From Sphingobacterium corticibacterium (GTDB taxonomy: Bacteria > Bacteroidota > Bacteroidia > Sphingobacteriales > Sphingobacteriaceae): a DNA stretch of 64,000 nucleotides. Under the pieces are notes generated by a model. The model was not told the DNA's origin. It worked only from the letters and a program-made list of their open reading frames with translations, and did no database searches. Below, piece by piece: positions 54,169 through 61,873 of the stretch (position 1 is its first letter; each line of letters begins with the position of its first letter). The stretch lies in NCBI RefSeq assembly GCF_004208525.1, contig NZ_SGIT01000001.1:124001-188000 (forward strand), in the 5' to 3' direction. Both the position numbers and the translations under genes were made by a program.

Positions 54169-54198
54169 CAAATATAAATAATATTACAACATAAACAA
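54169..54198 (-). promoter_or_regulatory. Promoter of the TonB/PepSY iron operon
   Basis: On the minus strand, TTG (54196-54198), a 19-base spacer and TATATTTG (54169-54176). The predicted start is a few bases before the ATG at 54152. No clear Fur box recognised. Confidence 0.6.
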
Positions 54199-54220
54199 CT
54201 CAAGTTTATAAAACAAAAAA

Positions 54221-54250
54221 GAGGCAAACACGTCGTAACATGTTTGCCTC
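54221..54250 (-). terminator. Terminator of yceI
   Basis: 10-bp arms GAGGCAAACA/TGTTTGCCTC; on the minus strand followed by TTTTTTTG. Confidence 0.75.
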
Positions 54251-54298
54251 TCCTATTTTCACCGCTAAGAATTTTTGCTTAGTTGTGAAGAGCTGTAT

Positions 54299-54979
54299 TT
54301 ATTTTTTAGCGGTGATATCAAATTCTAAGTCAACCTCTTGTGAAATCATCCAATCCTTAGGGTCACCATCTGTTCCGTAAGTAAGACCCCAATCCTGTCT
54401 ATTAATGCTGAATTTCGATTGTACATTCACCTCGTTTTCACTGATGGATACTTTAGCTGGGAAAGATATATTTACTGTTTTTTCCTTAATGGTAAGATTA
54501 CCACTAATAACGTTTGTTGCATCCGCTAATACACTTTTGTCTTTTGCAGGATCAAAAGATCTTACAGACGTGATTTCCAATTTCGATGTGGGATATTTTT
54601 CAACTTCGAAAAAATCTTCGTTTTTTAAATGTCCATCTAAATCTGCAGACGTCTTTCCGCCCGTTTTCGCCACATCTACAGCATCTTCATCCGTACGCAA
54701 CGAATTCATGTCGATGGTGAATTTACCACTCGCAATCGTATCATTTTCCAAGGTCAGGCTTCCCTCGCTCTCCAATATTCCAAATCGCGGATCAAAACCA
54801 CCTTTATGGTACGCTTTCCATTTTATGGAGCTGTTTGCACGATCAAGATAAAATACGGTACCTTTTTCCGTTGCAACTTCTTGTGCTGTTGATGTCTGTA
54901 CTTTGTCTCCATTGGAGTTACCTCCACAAGCCGCCAATGCTAATGCGGCAACGATTGTTAAAGCTGATAGTTTTTTCAT
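54299..54979 (-). CDS. YceI-family lipoprotein
   Basis: 226 residues. Signal and lipobox LAACGGNS (Cys18), then a YceI lipocalin-like domain (YLDRANSSIKWKAYHKGGF, GKFTIDMNSLRTDE, LKITSV-like LEITSVRSF, SKFSINRQDWGLTYG). YceI proteins bind isoprenoid or lipid ligands in the periplasm. Divergent from an HxlR regulator across a 40-bp palindrome, so probably under its control. Confidence 0.88.
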   Translation of the reverse strand: MKKLSALTIVAALALAACGGNSNGDKVQTSTAQEVATEKGTVFYLDRANSSIKWKAYHKGGFDPRFGILESEGSLTLENDTIASGKFTIDMNSLRTDEDAVDVAKTGGKTSADLDGHLKNEDFFEVEKYPTSKLEITSVRSFDPAKDKSVLADATNVISGNLTIKEKTVNISFPAKVSISENEVNVQSKFSINRQDWGLTYGTDGDPKDWMISQEVDLEFDITAKK

Positions 54980-55016
54980 TTTTTATTTAACTGTTATTGA
55001 TGTCTGAATAGCGCTG

Positions 55017-55024
55017 CAAAGGTA
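55017..55024 (-). promoter_or_regulatory. -7 box of yceI
   Basis: TACCTTTG on the minus strand (perfect TAnnTTTG), 38 bases before the yceI ATG. Its -33 region is within reach of the palindrome at 55050. Confidence 0.5.
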
Positions 55025-55049
55025 ATATAAGGTCGGTTTAAAAAATGCA

Positions 55050-55089
55050 TTAGTTACCAATTGGAAACTAGTTTCCAATTGGTAACTAA
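55050..55089. promoter_or_regulatory. Perfect 40-bp palindrome, HxlR operator
   Basis: 20-bp arms (55050-55069 and 55070-55089) with no mismatch. Each arm contains TACCAATTGG, itself dyadic. It lies between the divergent yceI and hxlR promoters and overlaps the hxlR -33 element, so a dimer or tetramer of the regulator would shut both. Confidence 0.7.
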
Positions 55090-55109
55090 AATTCGTTTGT
55101 TTATTTTTG
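55079..55109 (+). promoter_or_regulatory. Promoter of hxlR
   Basis: TTG (55079-55081), a 20-base spacer, TATTTTTG (55102-55109). The -33 TTG is inside the palindrome. Confidence 0.55.
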
Positions 55110-55123
55110 AAAAAAACTCCAGT

Positions 55124-55489
55124 ATGATAAAGAGGAAAGCGGTTAAGAAATCGTTAGAATGTAAGGTTAGAATAACGGCGATAACAGACACGATGCAAGT
55201 CCTATCGGGTAAATGGAAAATTCATATCCTCGGAACGCTTTTGCAAGGTGGAAAAATGCGATTTATGGATCTTTTACGAGAGATTGATGGTATTGCCGCC
55301 AAAATGCTGTCCAAAGAATTGCAAGATTTAGAAATGAACCAGCTTGTAACGAGGACTGTCGTTGACACAAAGCCCATAACGGTCGAATACGAAGTTACGG
55401 AATATGGAAAAACGATGGAACCGATCATCGATGAAATTGCAAATTGGGGTGTTTTCTATAGAAATAGGTTGCACGGCAAGACCGAATAA
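55124..55489 (+). CDS. HxlR-family transcriptional regulator
   Basis: 121 residues from the ATG at 55124 (MIKRKAVKKS); the longer frame would start inside the operator. The HxlR winged helix is clear: VLSGKWKIHILGTLLQGGKMRFMDLLREI, MLSKELQDLEMNQLV and VEYEVTEYGKTM. A Cys at residue 13 is in the position used for redox sensing in related YodB/HypR proteins, but sensing here is inference. Divergent from yceI. Confidence 0.88.
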   Translation: MIKRKAVKKSLECKVRITAITDTMQVLSGKWKIHILGTLLQGGKMRFMDLLREIDGIAAKMLSKELQDLEMNQLVTRTVVDTKPITVEYEVTEYGKTMEPIIDEIANWGVFYRNRLHGKTE

Positions 55490-55497
55490 ATCAACAC

Positions 55498-56817
55498 CTA
55501 GCCGACAAACCAGTTCAAGAGTAAAACGCCAAATAAGCCAATAACAGAAACCAATGTTTCCATAATAGACCACGATAGGAAAGTATTCCGCATCGATAAA
55601 CCAAAGTATTCTTTAAACATCCAGAAACCGGTATCATTTACATGCGAAAACATGAGGCTCCCTGCACCAGTTGCCAGCACCATGAGTTCGGGGCTGCTGT
55701 GGGAAGACTCGAGGATGGGTAGCATAATTCCGGCTGTCGTAAGCCCCGCCACAGTAGCCGATCCAATAGCTAGCCGTATAATAGCGGCAATTGCCCAGGC
55801 CAAAACCAATGGTGACAGCGTAAGGTCAGCGGTAATTTCAGTGATATATAGCGCTAGGCCACTGTCCACAAGCACCTGCTTAAACACACCAGATGCTCCA
55901 ATAATAAATAGTATCATCGTCACACCCCGTAGAGCATCTTCAATGCTCTCGGCCTGCTGTTTCAAACTCTTGCCCTGTCTTATGCCCATCGTATACATAG
56001 CCAATAGAGCCGCTAAAAGTAATGCAAATACGGGATCCCCTAGGAATTGTATGACCTTTAAGATACGGGAATTTTCGGGTAGAAACAGCGATCCAAATGA
56101 TCCCAATGCGATGAGAAATACGGGAAATAGTCCGGTGAAAATACTTACAGCAAATCCAGGTGAAGTAGTCTGAATTCTGGATTTAGGAGCAAATAATTCT
56201 TCGGGTGGATTGGTGGGTATAGATTTCAAGAAGTGTCCAAAAAGTGGACCACTTATAATAATAGCCGGTACCGCGACAATCATTCCATAGATCATTGTTA
56301 ACCCAATATCTGCCTGAAATATGATCGCAATAGCTGTTGCCCCAGGGTGTGGTGGCAGGTAGCCGTGCGTGACAGAAAGTGCTGCAAGTAAGGGGATACC
56401 CACGTAAAGCAAAGGAAGTTTGTTCGACCGACATACCATAAAAACAAATGGAACCAACACGATAAAGCCTACATTATAAAAGAGAGGAATTCCCACGAGG
56501 AATCCCGTTAATACCATCGCCCACGGGAGATTTCGGACGCCAAACACCCTCGTCAAAACATCGGTTATCTTCTGTGCTGCTCCGCCATCAGCAAGCAGCC
56601 TTCCTAAAATTGCGCCGAAGGCAAGTATTAGCGCCAACTGGCCCATTGTGCTACTCACGCCAACTTCTACAGACTTCATAATGGATGTCCCGTCCATTCC
56701 CATAGCGAAACCAACTGCCATCGACGTAAGCAGTAACGAAATTATCGAATTAAGCTTTACGACCGTTATTAATAGTAATAGTAAAATGATTCCAGCAAAA
56801 ACAATCATCAAAGGCAT
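55498..56817 (-). CDS. GntP-family gluconate permease
   Basis: 439 residues, about 12 membrane segments. GntP signatures include LALILAFGAILGRLLADGG, HGYLPPHPGATAIA and GSATVAGLTTAGIM. Imports gluconate or a related sugar acid with protons. It is 18 bases after the kinase gene: uptake and phosphorylation of the same compound. Confidence 0.9.
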   Translation of the reverse strand: MPLMIVFAGIILLLLLITVVKLNSIISLLLTSMAVGFAMGMDGTSIMKSVEVGVSSTMGQLALILAFGAILGRLLADGGAAQKITDVLTRVFGVRNLPWAMVLTGFLVGIPLFYNVGFIVLVPFVFMVCRSNKLPLLYVGIPLLAALSVTHGYLPPHPGATAIAIIFQADIGLTMIYGMIVAVPAIIISGPLFGHFLKSIPTNPPEELFAPKSRIQTTSPGFAVSIFTGLFPVFLIALGSFGSLFLPENSRILKVIQFLGDPVFALLLAALLAMYTMGIRQGKSLKQQAESIEDALRGVTMILFIIGASGVFKQVLVDSGLALYITEITADLTLSPLVLAWAIAAIIRLAIGSATVAGLTTAGIMLPILESSHSSPELMVLATGAGSLMFSHVNDTGFWMFKEYFGLSMRNTFLSWSIMETLVSVIGLFGVLLLNWFVG

Positions 56818-56835
56818 AATACAATTATTAGATGT

Positions 56836-58329
56836 TTAAAATTCTTCTTTCAACTTAAGGTAGAGACGTTCAAATTTCTGAAAGTTCTCCATATAAATGC
56901 GATGGTTATTCTCATCCGGAAGATATCGTGTACTGTACGTGTCAATTGTATTGGGCGATAGGTATGCACCATTTATACCAAGTGCTTCCATTCCTACGAT
57001 AGCCGCTCCCCATGCCGAACTTTCTACATTTTCTTTTACAAATACGGGTTTGTTAAATACGTCGGCCAGCATTTGAACCCAGAGCACGGAACGTGCTAGG
57101 CCACCACTTGCATAAATAGTTTCTATCGGTTGTGTTGTTTCTTCCAGTGCGATTCCAACGTTATACAACGCAAATAGCATCCCTTCAATCATCGCACGCG
57201 CAAAGTGTGCTCTACGATGCTGAAGCTGGATTCCAAAATAAAGACCTTTTGCTTTTGCATCCCAATATGGGGCACGTTCCCCCGTAAGATAAGGTAGAAA
57301 GATTAATCCGTCCGAACCAGGAGGGACGGATCTGATTTCGTTATCAAATAAAGCGGAGGAATCCGTACCTAACGATGACTGCGAAAGTTCGGACATAAAC
57401 TGATCTTTAAACCAGTTTCGGACAACTCCTGCATTATTGATAGCACCACCTACCACAAATTCACCGGGACGAAGGATATAACTGAAAACACGTTCTTTAG
57501 CGTCCGTATTGGAGCGATCCGTCATTACCCGTATAGCGCCACTGGTTCCTACTGTCAGGGAGGCTACGCCGGGCTTGGTCGCGCCCACGCCCAAATTGGC
57601 GAGGCACCCGTCGCTAGCACCAATCACAAAAGGTGTGCCTACGGGAATTTTCCACCGCTGCGCTATCACTTCATCCTCTACTTTCATTACATAATCAACA
57701 GAGACTAATGAGGATAGGTGTTTATCTGTTATTCCAACCTCTGCAAGCGCCAGTTTACTCCAATGCAGCGTATGGATATCTAATAGACCCGTAGCGGAAG
57801 CGATAGAATAATCTATGACATATGCATGGAACAGTTGGAAAAATAGGTATTCTTTTATGCCAATAAACTTGTGGGTTTCGTTAAAGACAGTTGGCATATG
57901 CTTATTCATCCAAATTAGTTTGCATAATGGAGACATTGGATGTATGGGCGTACCTGTTTGTCGGAATAGGTTTTGGCCTGCGGGTGTTCCTTTTAAGTTA
58001 TCTGCAATATCTTGGCTACGTGTGTCTGCCCAAATAATACAATTGGTAAGATGATTCCCTTTCTCATCCATGGCGATAAGCCCATGCATAGCACTGCTTA
58101 CAGCTATACCTTCTAAGCGATGTTCCTGTTTACAATTTTTTATAGCATCCATAACTTCCGAAACTGAGCGGACACAAGCCTCGTAAATTTGCATCGGATC
58201 TTGCTCATAATAACCAGTTTGTGGAGATAAAATAGGATATGTTACGTTATATTGTGTAATGATTGTACCCCCGTGGTCAAACGCTATTGCTTTTGTAGAG
58301 GATGTACCGATATCTAAACCAATGATCAT
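56836..58329 (-). CDS. gntK: Gluconokinase, FGGY family
   Basis: 497 residues, FGGY carbohydrate kinase: IIGLDIGTSSTKAIAFD at the N-terminus, VGTSGAIRVM and the ATP-site region IYASGGLARSVLWVQMLADVFNKPV. Adjacent to a GntP permease, which supports gluconate as substrate; other FGGY sugars remain possible. Confidence 0.85.
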   Translation of the reverse strand: MIIGLDIGTSSTKAIAFDHGGTIITQYNVTYPILSPQTGYYEQDPMQIYEACVRSVSEVMDAIKNCKQEHRLEGIAVSSAMHGLIAMDEKGNHLTNCIIWADTRSQDIADNLKGTPAGQNLFRQTGTPIHPMSPLCKLIWMNKHMPTVFNETHKFIGIKEYLFFQLFHAYVIDYSIASATGLLDIHTLHWSKLALAEVGITDKHLSSLVSVDYVMKVEDEVIAQRWKIPVGTPFVIGASDGCLANLGVGATKPGVASLTVGTSGAIRVMTDRSNTDAKERVFSYILRPGEFVVGGAINNAGVVRNWFKDQFMSELSQSSLGTDSSALFDNEIRSVPPGSDGLIFLPYLTGERAPYWDAKAKGLYFGIQLQHRRAHFARAMIEGMLFALYNVGIALEETTQPIETIYASGGLARSVLWVQMLADVFNKPVFVKENVESSAWGAAIVGMEALGINGAYLSPNTIDTYSTRYLPDENNHRIYMENFQKFERLYLKLKEEF

Positions 58330-58355
58330 ATTTTATTTATTCTTAGAAAAGCCGA

Positions 58356-58520
58356 TTACAAGGTACGAAGATGTGCGTCATTTATAACCAGTTTTTGTTT
58401 CTTTTTAACAATAAAGTTTTCTTGGACACGCTGTAACCTTTTGCCATGTTCCTGCGTGTCCTGTAATAGGAGAAGGGCTGCCTTTATAGTGATTTCATTC
58501 GGTTCGTGTACGAAATCAAA
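58356..58520 (-). pseudogene. C-terminal remnant of a transcriptional regulator
   Basis: A frame with no start encodes DFVHEPNEITIKAALLLLQD, then QEHGKRLQRVQ and a KKKQKLVINDAHLRTL end. The pattern (ligand domain end: hydrophobic helix, then a beta strand) resembles the C-terminus of LacI- or GntR-type sugar regulators, which is what would be expected beside gluconate genes. Its upstream part is replaced by the dinB-family gene, whose TAG stop is in the same frame directly before it. Family assignment is tentative. Confidence 0.45.
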
Positions 58521-58976
58521 CTATCTCTTGAACATAATATAGTCTGTTATTAAAGGATTCAGGTTACTCAGCCTGAACTCCGTCGCAATCTGTGCGCGGT
58601 GATAAGTAGAATGGTTTATGACATGGAAAATAATGCTCCTAATAGGAGATGTAAAATCCCCTCCTGTACTTATTTTATAATTTACAATTTGGTCGAGATC
58701 GAAGCTCTCTATAATATCTATCGAATGCCTATAGTTCGTTAGATTCAGGTTTATGAACTCAGCCGTGTTGTGGATCTGCCATACACTGAAAGTCTTTGCT
58801 TTCGGATCAATCCTGTTGTTCCAGATCTGATGCGCGTTGAGTATGTGACTATATAAGTTGATGACATTTTCGGATAGTTTCTCTTGTTGAGAGACTATCG
58901 CGTGCGCCAATATTTGGTTGCATTCGAGATTATAATCGAAGAGTTCCTTGAAGAATTGTACCATTGTTTTATCCAT
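58521..58976 (-). CDS. DinB-family protein
   Basis: 151 residues, four-helix DinB/YfiT-like bundle. Candidate metal-binding histidines are in SHILNAHQIWNNRI and HVINHSTYHRAQIA. Members bind Zn or Ni and include thiol transferases; this one's substrate is unknown. Confidence 0.85.
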   Translation of the reverse strand: MDKTMVQFFKELFDYNLECNQILAHAIVSQQEKLSENVINLYSHILNAHQIWNNRIDPKAKTFSVWQIHNTAEFINLNLTNYRHSIDIIESFDLDQIVNYKISTGGDFTSPIRSIIFHVINHSTYHRAQIATEFRLSNLNPLITDYIMFKR

Positions 58977-59100
58977 GTAGATGGATTATAAATATACTTA
59001 TATTCTTGTCTTGGGGCAATTTTAAGTAAGAGAAATCTTTATATACTTGTAAATAGATAATTGATCAGAAAAATAGGTTAATAACTAAAAACATAAAGCG

Positions 59101-59559
59101 ATGAAAAAACTGCAATTCACAAAAGAAATTAACGCATCGGCTCAAAAAGTATATGAAGCGATGTTGGGTTTAAATGATAAGTCGACCTACGAACACTGGA
59201 CGTCGGCATTTAATCCGACTTCTACATATGAAGGAAGTTGGGATAAAGGAAGTAAAATCCATTTCGTCGGCACAGACGAAAAGGGAAAAAAAGGTGGAAT
59301 GGTTTCGGAAATCGTAGAACACAGACCCGCTGAGTTTGTTTCGATTCGTCACTATGGCTTTTTGGATGGTGATACCGAAGTAACTACGGGTGAGCAAGTG
59401 GAAAAATGGGCAGGTGGACATGAAAATTACGGCTTTCGAGAGAGCAATGGCATTACAACCGTGACAGTAGATATGGATATGACAGACGAATATCTCGATT
59501 ATTTCAACAACACTTATCCAAATGCTTTGAATAAGTTAAAAGAAATTGCTGAAAAGTAA
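59101..59559 (+). CDS. SRPBCC domain protein
   Basis: 152 residues: QFTKEINASAQKVYEAMLGL, TSTYEGSWDKGSKIHFVG, and VDMDMTDEYLDYF near the end. An AHSA1/START-like ligand-binding fold. No partner nearby. Separate family member from the one at 42367. Confidence 0.85.
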   Translation: MKKLQFTKEINASAQKVYEAMLGLNDKSTYEHWTSAFNPTSTYEGSWDKGSKIHFVGTDEKGKKGGMVSEIVEHRPAEFVSIRHYGFLDGDTEVTTGEQVEKWAGGHENYGFRESNGITTVTVDMDMTDEYLDYFNNTYPNALNKLKEIAEK

Positions 59560-59599
59560 ATTCAGTGATCGTGGGGTTAACCGCCACGCCTTCCTGGCA

Positions 59600-59824
59600 C
59601 TATTGCTCCGGAAAAGTTGCGAGGTATAGATCCTCAACTTTCTTACGAGCCCAAGGTGTTTTTCTTAAAAAAGTCAACGATGATTTTAGACTCGGATTGT
59701 CAACGAAACAATTAATCCGTATCTCTTGGCTCAGCGCTTTCCAACCGCCATAGTACGTTAACAGTTCTTCGATAATCGTATCGAGCCGCTTGCCATGTAA
59801 AGGGTTGTTTGGTTGTTTTTCCAT
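59600..59824 (-). CDS. VF530-family protein (DUF2132)
   Basis: 74 residues with the diagnostic [21 protein letters not shown] and [22 protein letters not shown] small DNA-binding-like fold known from structure of the Vibrio protein; function unknown. Convergent with the SRPBCC gene. Confidence 0.85.
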   Translation of the reverse strand: MEKQPNNPLHGKRLDTIIEELLTYYGGWKALSQEIRINCFVDNPSLKSSLTFLRKTPWARKKVEDLYLATFPEQ

Positions 59825-59947
59825 GCAATAAAGTTATGAAAAATAATGGTTTGTAAACAGCATCCCTATAGAAATTCAGATGTCGGTTCCACTCAATTCC
59901 AACGGCTTGTTCGGTGGCAAGTTCTCGGTCCCGAGCGATTCCATTTT

Positions 59948-59976
59948 TTGCATATTTAAATTATTCCCTATCTTTG
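59948..59976 (+). promoter_or_regulatory. Promoter of the second rtcB transcript
   Basis: TTG (59948-59950), an 18-base spacer and TATCTTTG (59969-59976), a near-perfect promoter. Transcription would start near 59983, about 300 bases before rtcB, so the leader includes two short ORFs. Confidence 0.65.
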
Positions 59977-60017
59977 CGCTCATTCTTGATTTATTTACTT
60001 TTTAATATCAAGGAATC

Positions 60018-60062
60018 ATGACAGATCAAATTTACATATCGTCCCTTTCGCTCATTGCCTAA
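60018..60062 (+). CDS. 14-codon ORF at the start of the rtcB2 leader
   Basis: ATG to TAA encoding MTDQIYISSLSLIA. It is the first ORF after the predicted start site. A GCCT/AGGC hairpin overlaps its stop. It could be a regulatory leader peptide or chance; no family recognised. Confidence 0.25.
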   Translation: MTDQIYISSLSLIA

Positions 60063-60145
60063 TAAGGCAGTCAAACCCCGTTTTTTATAATTAAGCAGTT
60101 GTGTAATTAACTTATGCAATGTTTGCCTGCCTGAAATTTCATTAG

Positions 60146-60313
60146 ATGGTGCTGCGCGCTCCTAAAGGTATATCCTTCTACAAGGACGAATTGCAATCAA
60201 AAATCAAATTCAACAAAAATTACAAACATTTCCAGATACAGCCCGAATCAGGCTTTTCTGGGTTTAAATATACATCCCCACATGGGCAATTTAAGAACAA
60301 AAGATTTAAGTAA
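60146..60313 (+). CDS. 55-codon ORF overlapping the start of rtcB2
   Basis: Begins MVLRAPKGISFYKDELQSKI, basic and Lys/Phe-rich, ending in TSPHGQFKNKRFK. It overlaps rtcB2 by 32 bases in another frame, so it could couple translation. No recognised family; it may be a relic of another gene or a real small protein. Confidence 0.3.
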   Translation: MVLRAPKGISFYKDELQSKIKFNKNYKHFQIQPESGFSGFKYTSPHGQFKNKRFK

Positions 60314-61682
60314 GATAGGTTATCATAATGACCAGCTACGAAGTCTGGTTATTGGGATAGTCTCCAAAAACTTCAAACACCACAGTAAGCAACAAATACT
60401 GGAGCTGTTGGTGGATATTAAGAATGATCCAGAAGCATTTCTGGATGATGAATTGACAAGTAAAATAGCCGAGAAAATAATTGGTAAGGTAGAAGGAGCA
60501 TCGTTTAAAGCTTACACGTTACGTGATGAACCGGTATTTTTTAAAACATATGGCGGTAAGGGCATTGAACCATCGGCTAAAAAACAAATGGAATTTGCTA
60601 GCCTGTTGCCGGTAAGCATACAAGGCGCTTTAATGGCGGATGCACATATGGGATTTGGCTTACCTATTGGAGGTGTGTTGGCCACGGATAACGCTGTTGT
60701 CCCATATGCGGTGGGTATGGATATCGGCTGCCGCATGGCACTTTCTATTATTGATGAAAGCGATAGTTTTATAGAAAGGTTTGCATACCAAATCAAGCAG
60801 GCATTAAAAAACCATACCCATTTTGGAATGGACGGCGGGTTGGACATCAGGCAGGAGCATGAAGTTTTAGATAGTCCGGTGTTCCACGCGATACCTTTTT
60901 TAAAACCTTTAAGAGGTAAAGCCGTAAGGCAATTGGGTACCTCTGGAAAAGGCAACCACTTTGTGGAGTTTGGTGAAATAGAGATGCTGGCCAATAATGT
61001 CCTGGGATTACCGGCCAGGAGGTACTTAGCATTATTAACCCATTCGGGAAGTCGTGGTTTAGGCGCGGCTATTGCTAAACACTATACGAAACTCGCTATG
61101 GACAGTTGCAAGTTGCCCCGGCATGCACAACAACTGGCTTGGCTGGACATGAATAGCGAAGAAGGGAAGGAGTATTGGCTTGCTATGACATTGGCTGGCG
61201 ATTATGCCAAAGCCTGTCATGACCGTATCCATTCGAACCTATTAAAAGCTTTAGGGCTAAAAGCAATCTGTGTAGTGGAGAACCATCACAACTTTGCTTG
61301 GAAAGACACATTGTCCGATGGCAAAGAAGTGATCATACACCGTAAAGGCGCAACACCAGCCCATAAAAATGAGCTTGGCATTATTCCCGGTAGCATGACA
61401 ACACCAGCTTACCTCGTGTCCGGCAAAGGAAACCACGATGCCCTGTATTCCGCATCGCACGGTGCAGGCCGTGCTATGAGCAGGCAAAAGGCTAAAGATA
61501 GCATGACAGTATCCGCCATGAAAAAGATGCTTATCAATGCCGATGTTACTTTAATCGGGGGGACGGTTGAAGAAAATCCGTTGGCATATAAAAACATTGA
61601 CGCTGTCATGATTGCACAACGTGATCTGGTTGATATCCAAGGTAAATTCTATCCACGTATTGTTAGAATGAATAAAGAGTAA
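60282..61682 (+). CDS. rtcB: RNA ligase RtcB, PrfH-associated type
   Basis: 466 residues with a full active site: DAHMGFG (Asp120, His122), Cys150 in MDIGCR, GKGNHFVEFG (His226), THSGSRGLG (His254), HRKGATPA (His353) and guanylated His393 in SASHGAGR. Key positions align residue for residue with the rtcB at 10663, so the two are paralogs. Its ATG downstream neighbour is a prfH remnant; rtcB-prfH pairs are known to rescue ribosomes whose 16S decoding centre was cut by ribotoxins, with RtcB resealing the rRNA. The ligase looks intact, the release factor is not. Confidence 0.93.
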   Translation: MGNLRTKDLSKIGYHNDQLRSLVIGIVSKNFKHHSKQQILELLVDIKNDPEAFLDDELTSKIAEKIIGKVEGASFKAYTLRDEPVFFKTYGGKGIEPSAKKQMEFASLLPVSIQGALMADAHMGFGLPIGGVLATDNAVVPYAVGMDIGCRMALSIIDESDSFIERFAYQIKQALKNHTHFGMDGGLDIRQEHEVLDSPVFHAIPFLKPLRGKAVRQLGTSGKGNHFVEFGEIEMLANNVLGLPARRYLALLTHSGSRGLGAAIAKHYTKLAMDSCKLPRHAQQLAWLDMNSEEGKEYWLAMTLAGDYAKACHDRIHSNLLKALGLKAICVVENHHNFAWKDTLSDGKEVIIHRKGATPAHKNELGIIPGSMTTPAYLVSGKGNHDALYSASHGAGRAMSRQKAKDSMTVSAMKKMLINADVTLIGGTVEENPLAYKNIDAVMIAQRDLVDIQGKFYPRIVRMNKE

Positions 61683-61762
61683 TGATGAAGAAAATTATGA
61701 TACAAATTACATCAGGTAAAGGCCCGGCAGAATGCTGTCGGGTTGACTATTCAAGTTATTGA
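61682..61762 (+). pseudogene. prfH: Truncated prfH (peptide chain release factor H)
   Basis: The ATG overlaps the rtcB stop (TAATG). The 26 codons include MIQITSGKGPAECCRV, which matches the conserved PrfH start (QLSSAQGPAECC in E. coli), then a TGA. The remaining ~180 residues, including the GGQ motif, are absent; the following 110 bases are non-coding. The gene decayed after pairing with rtcB2. Confidence 0.75.
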
Positions 61763-61873
61763 TACAATTCTCCATATTGACTAATTGTTGATAATACTTT
61801 CTTCTAACGTGTCCCATATTTTGTTGTATTGCAAGTCAGAATTGGTGTTTTTGGATTATTAAGCGCTTTTGTA

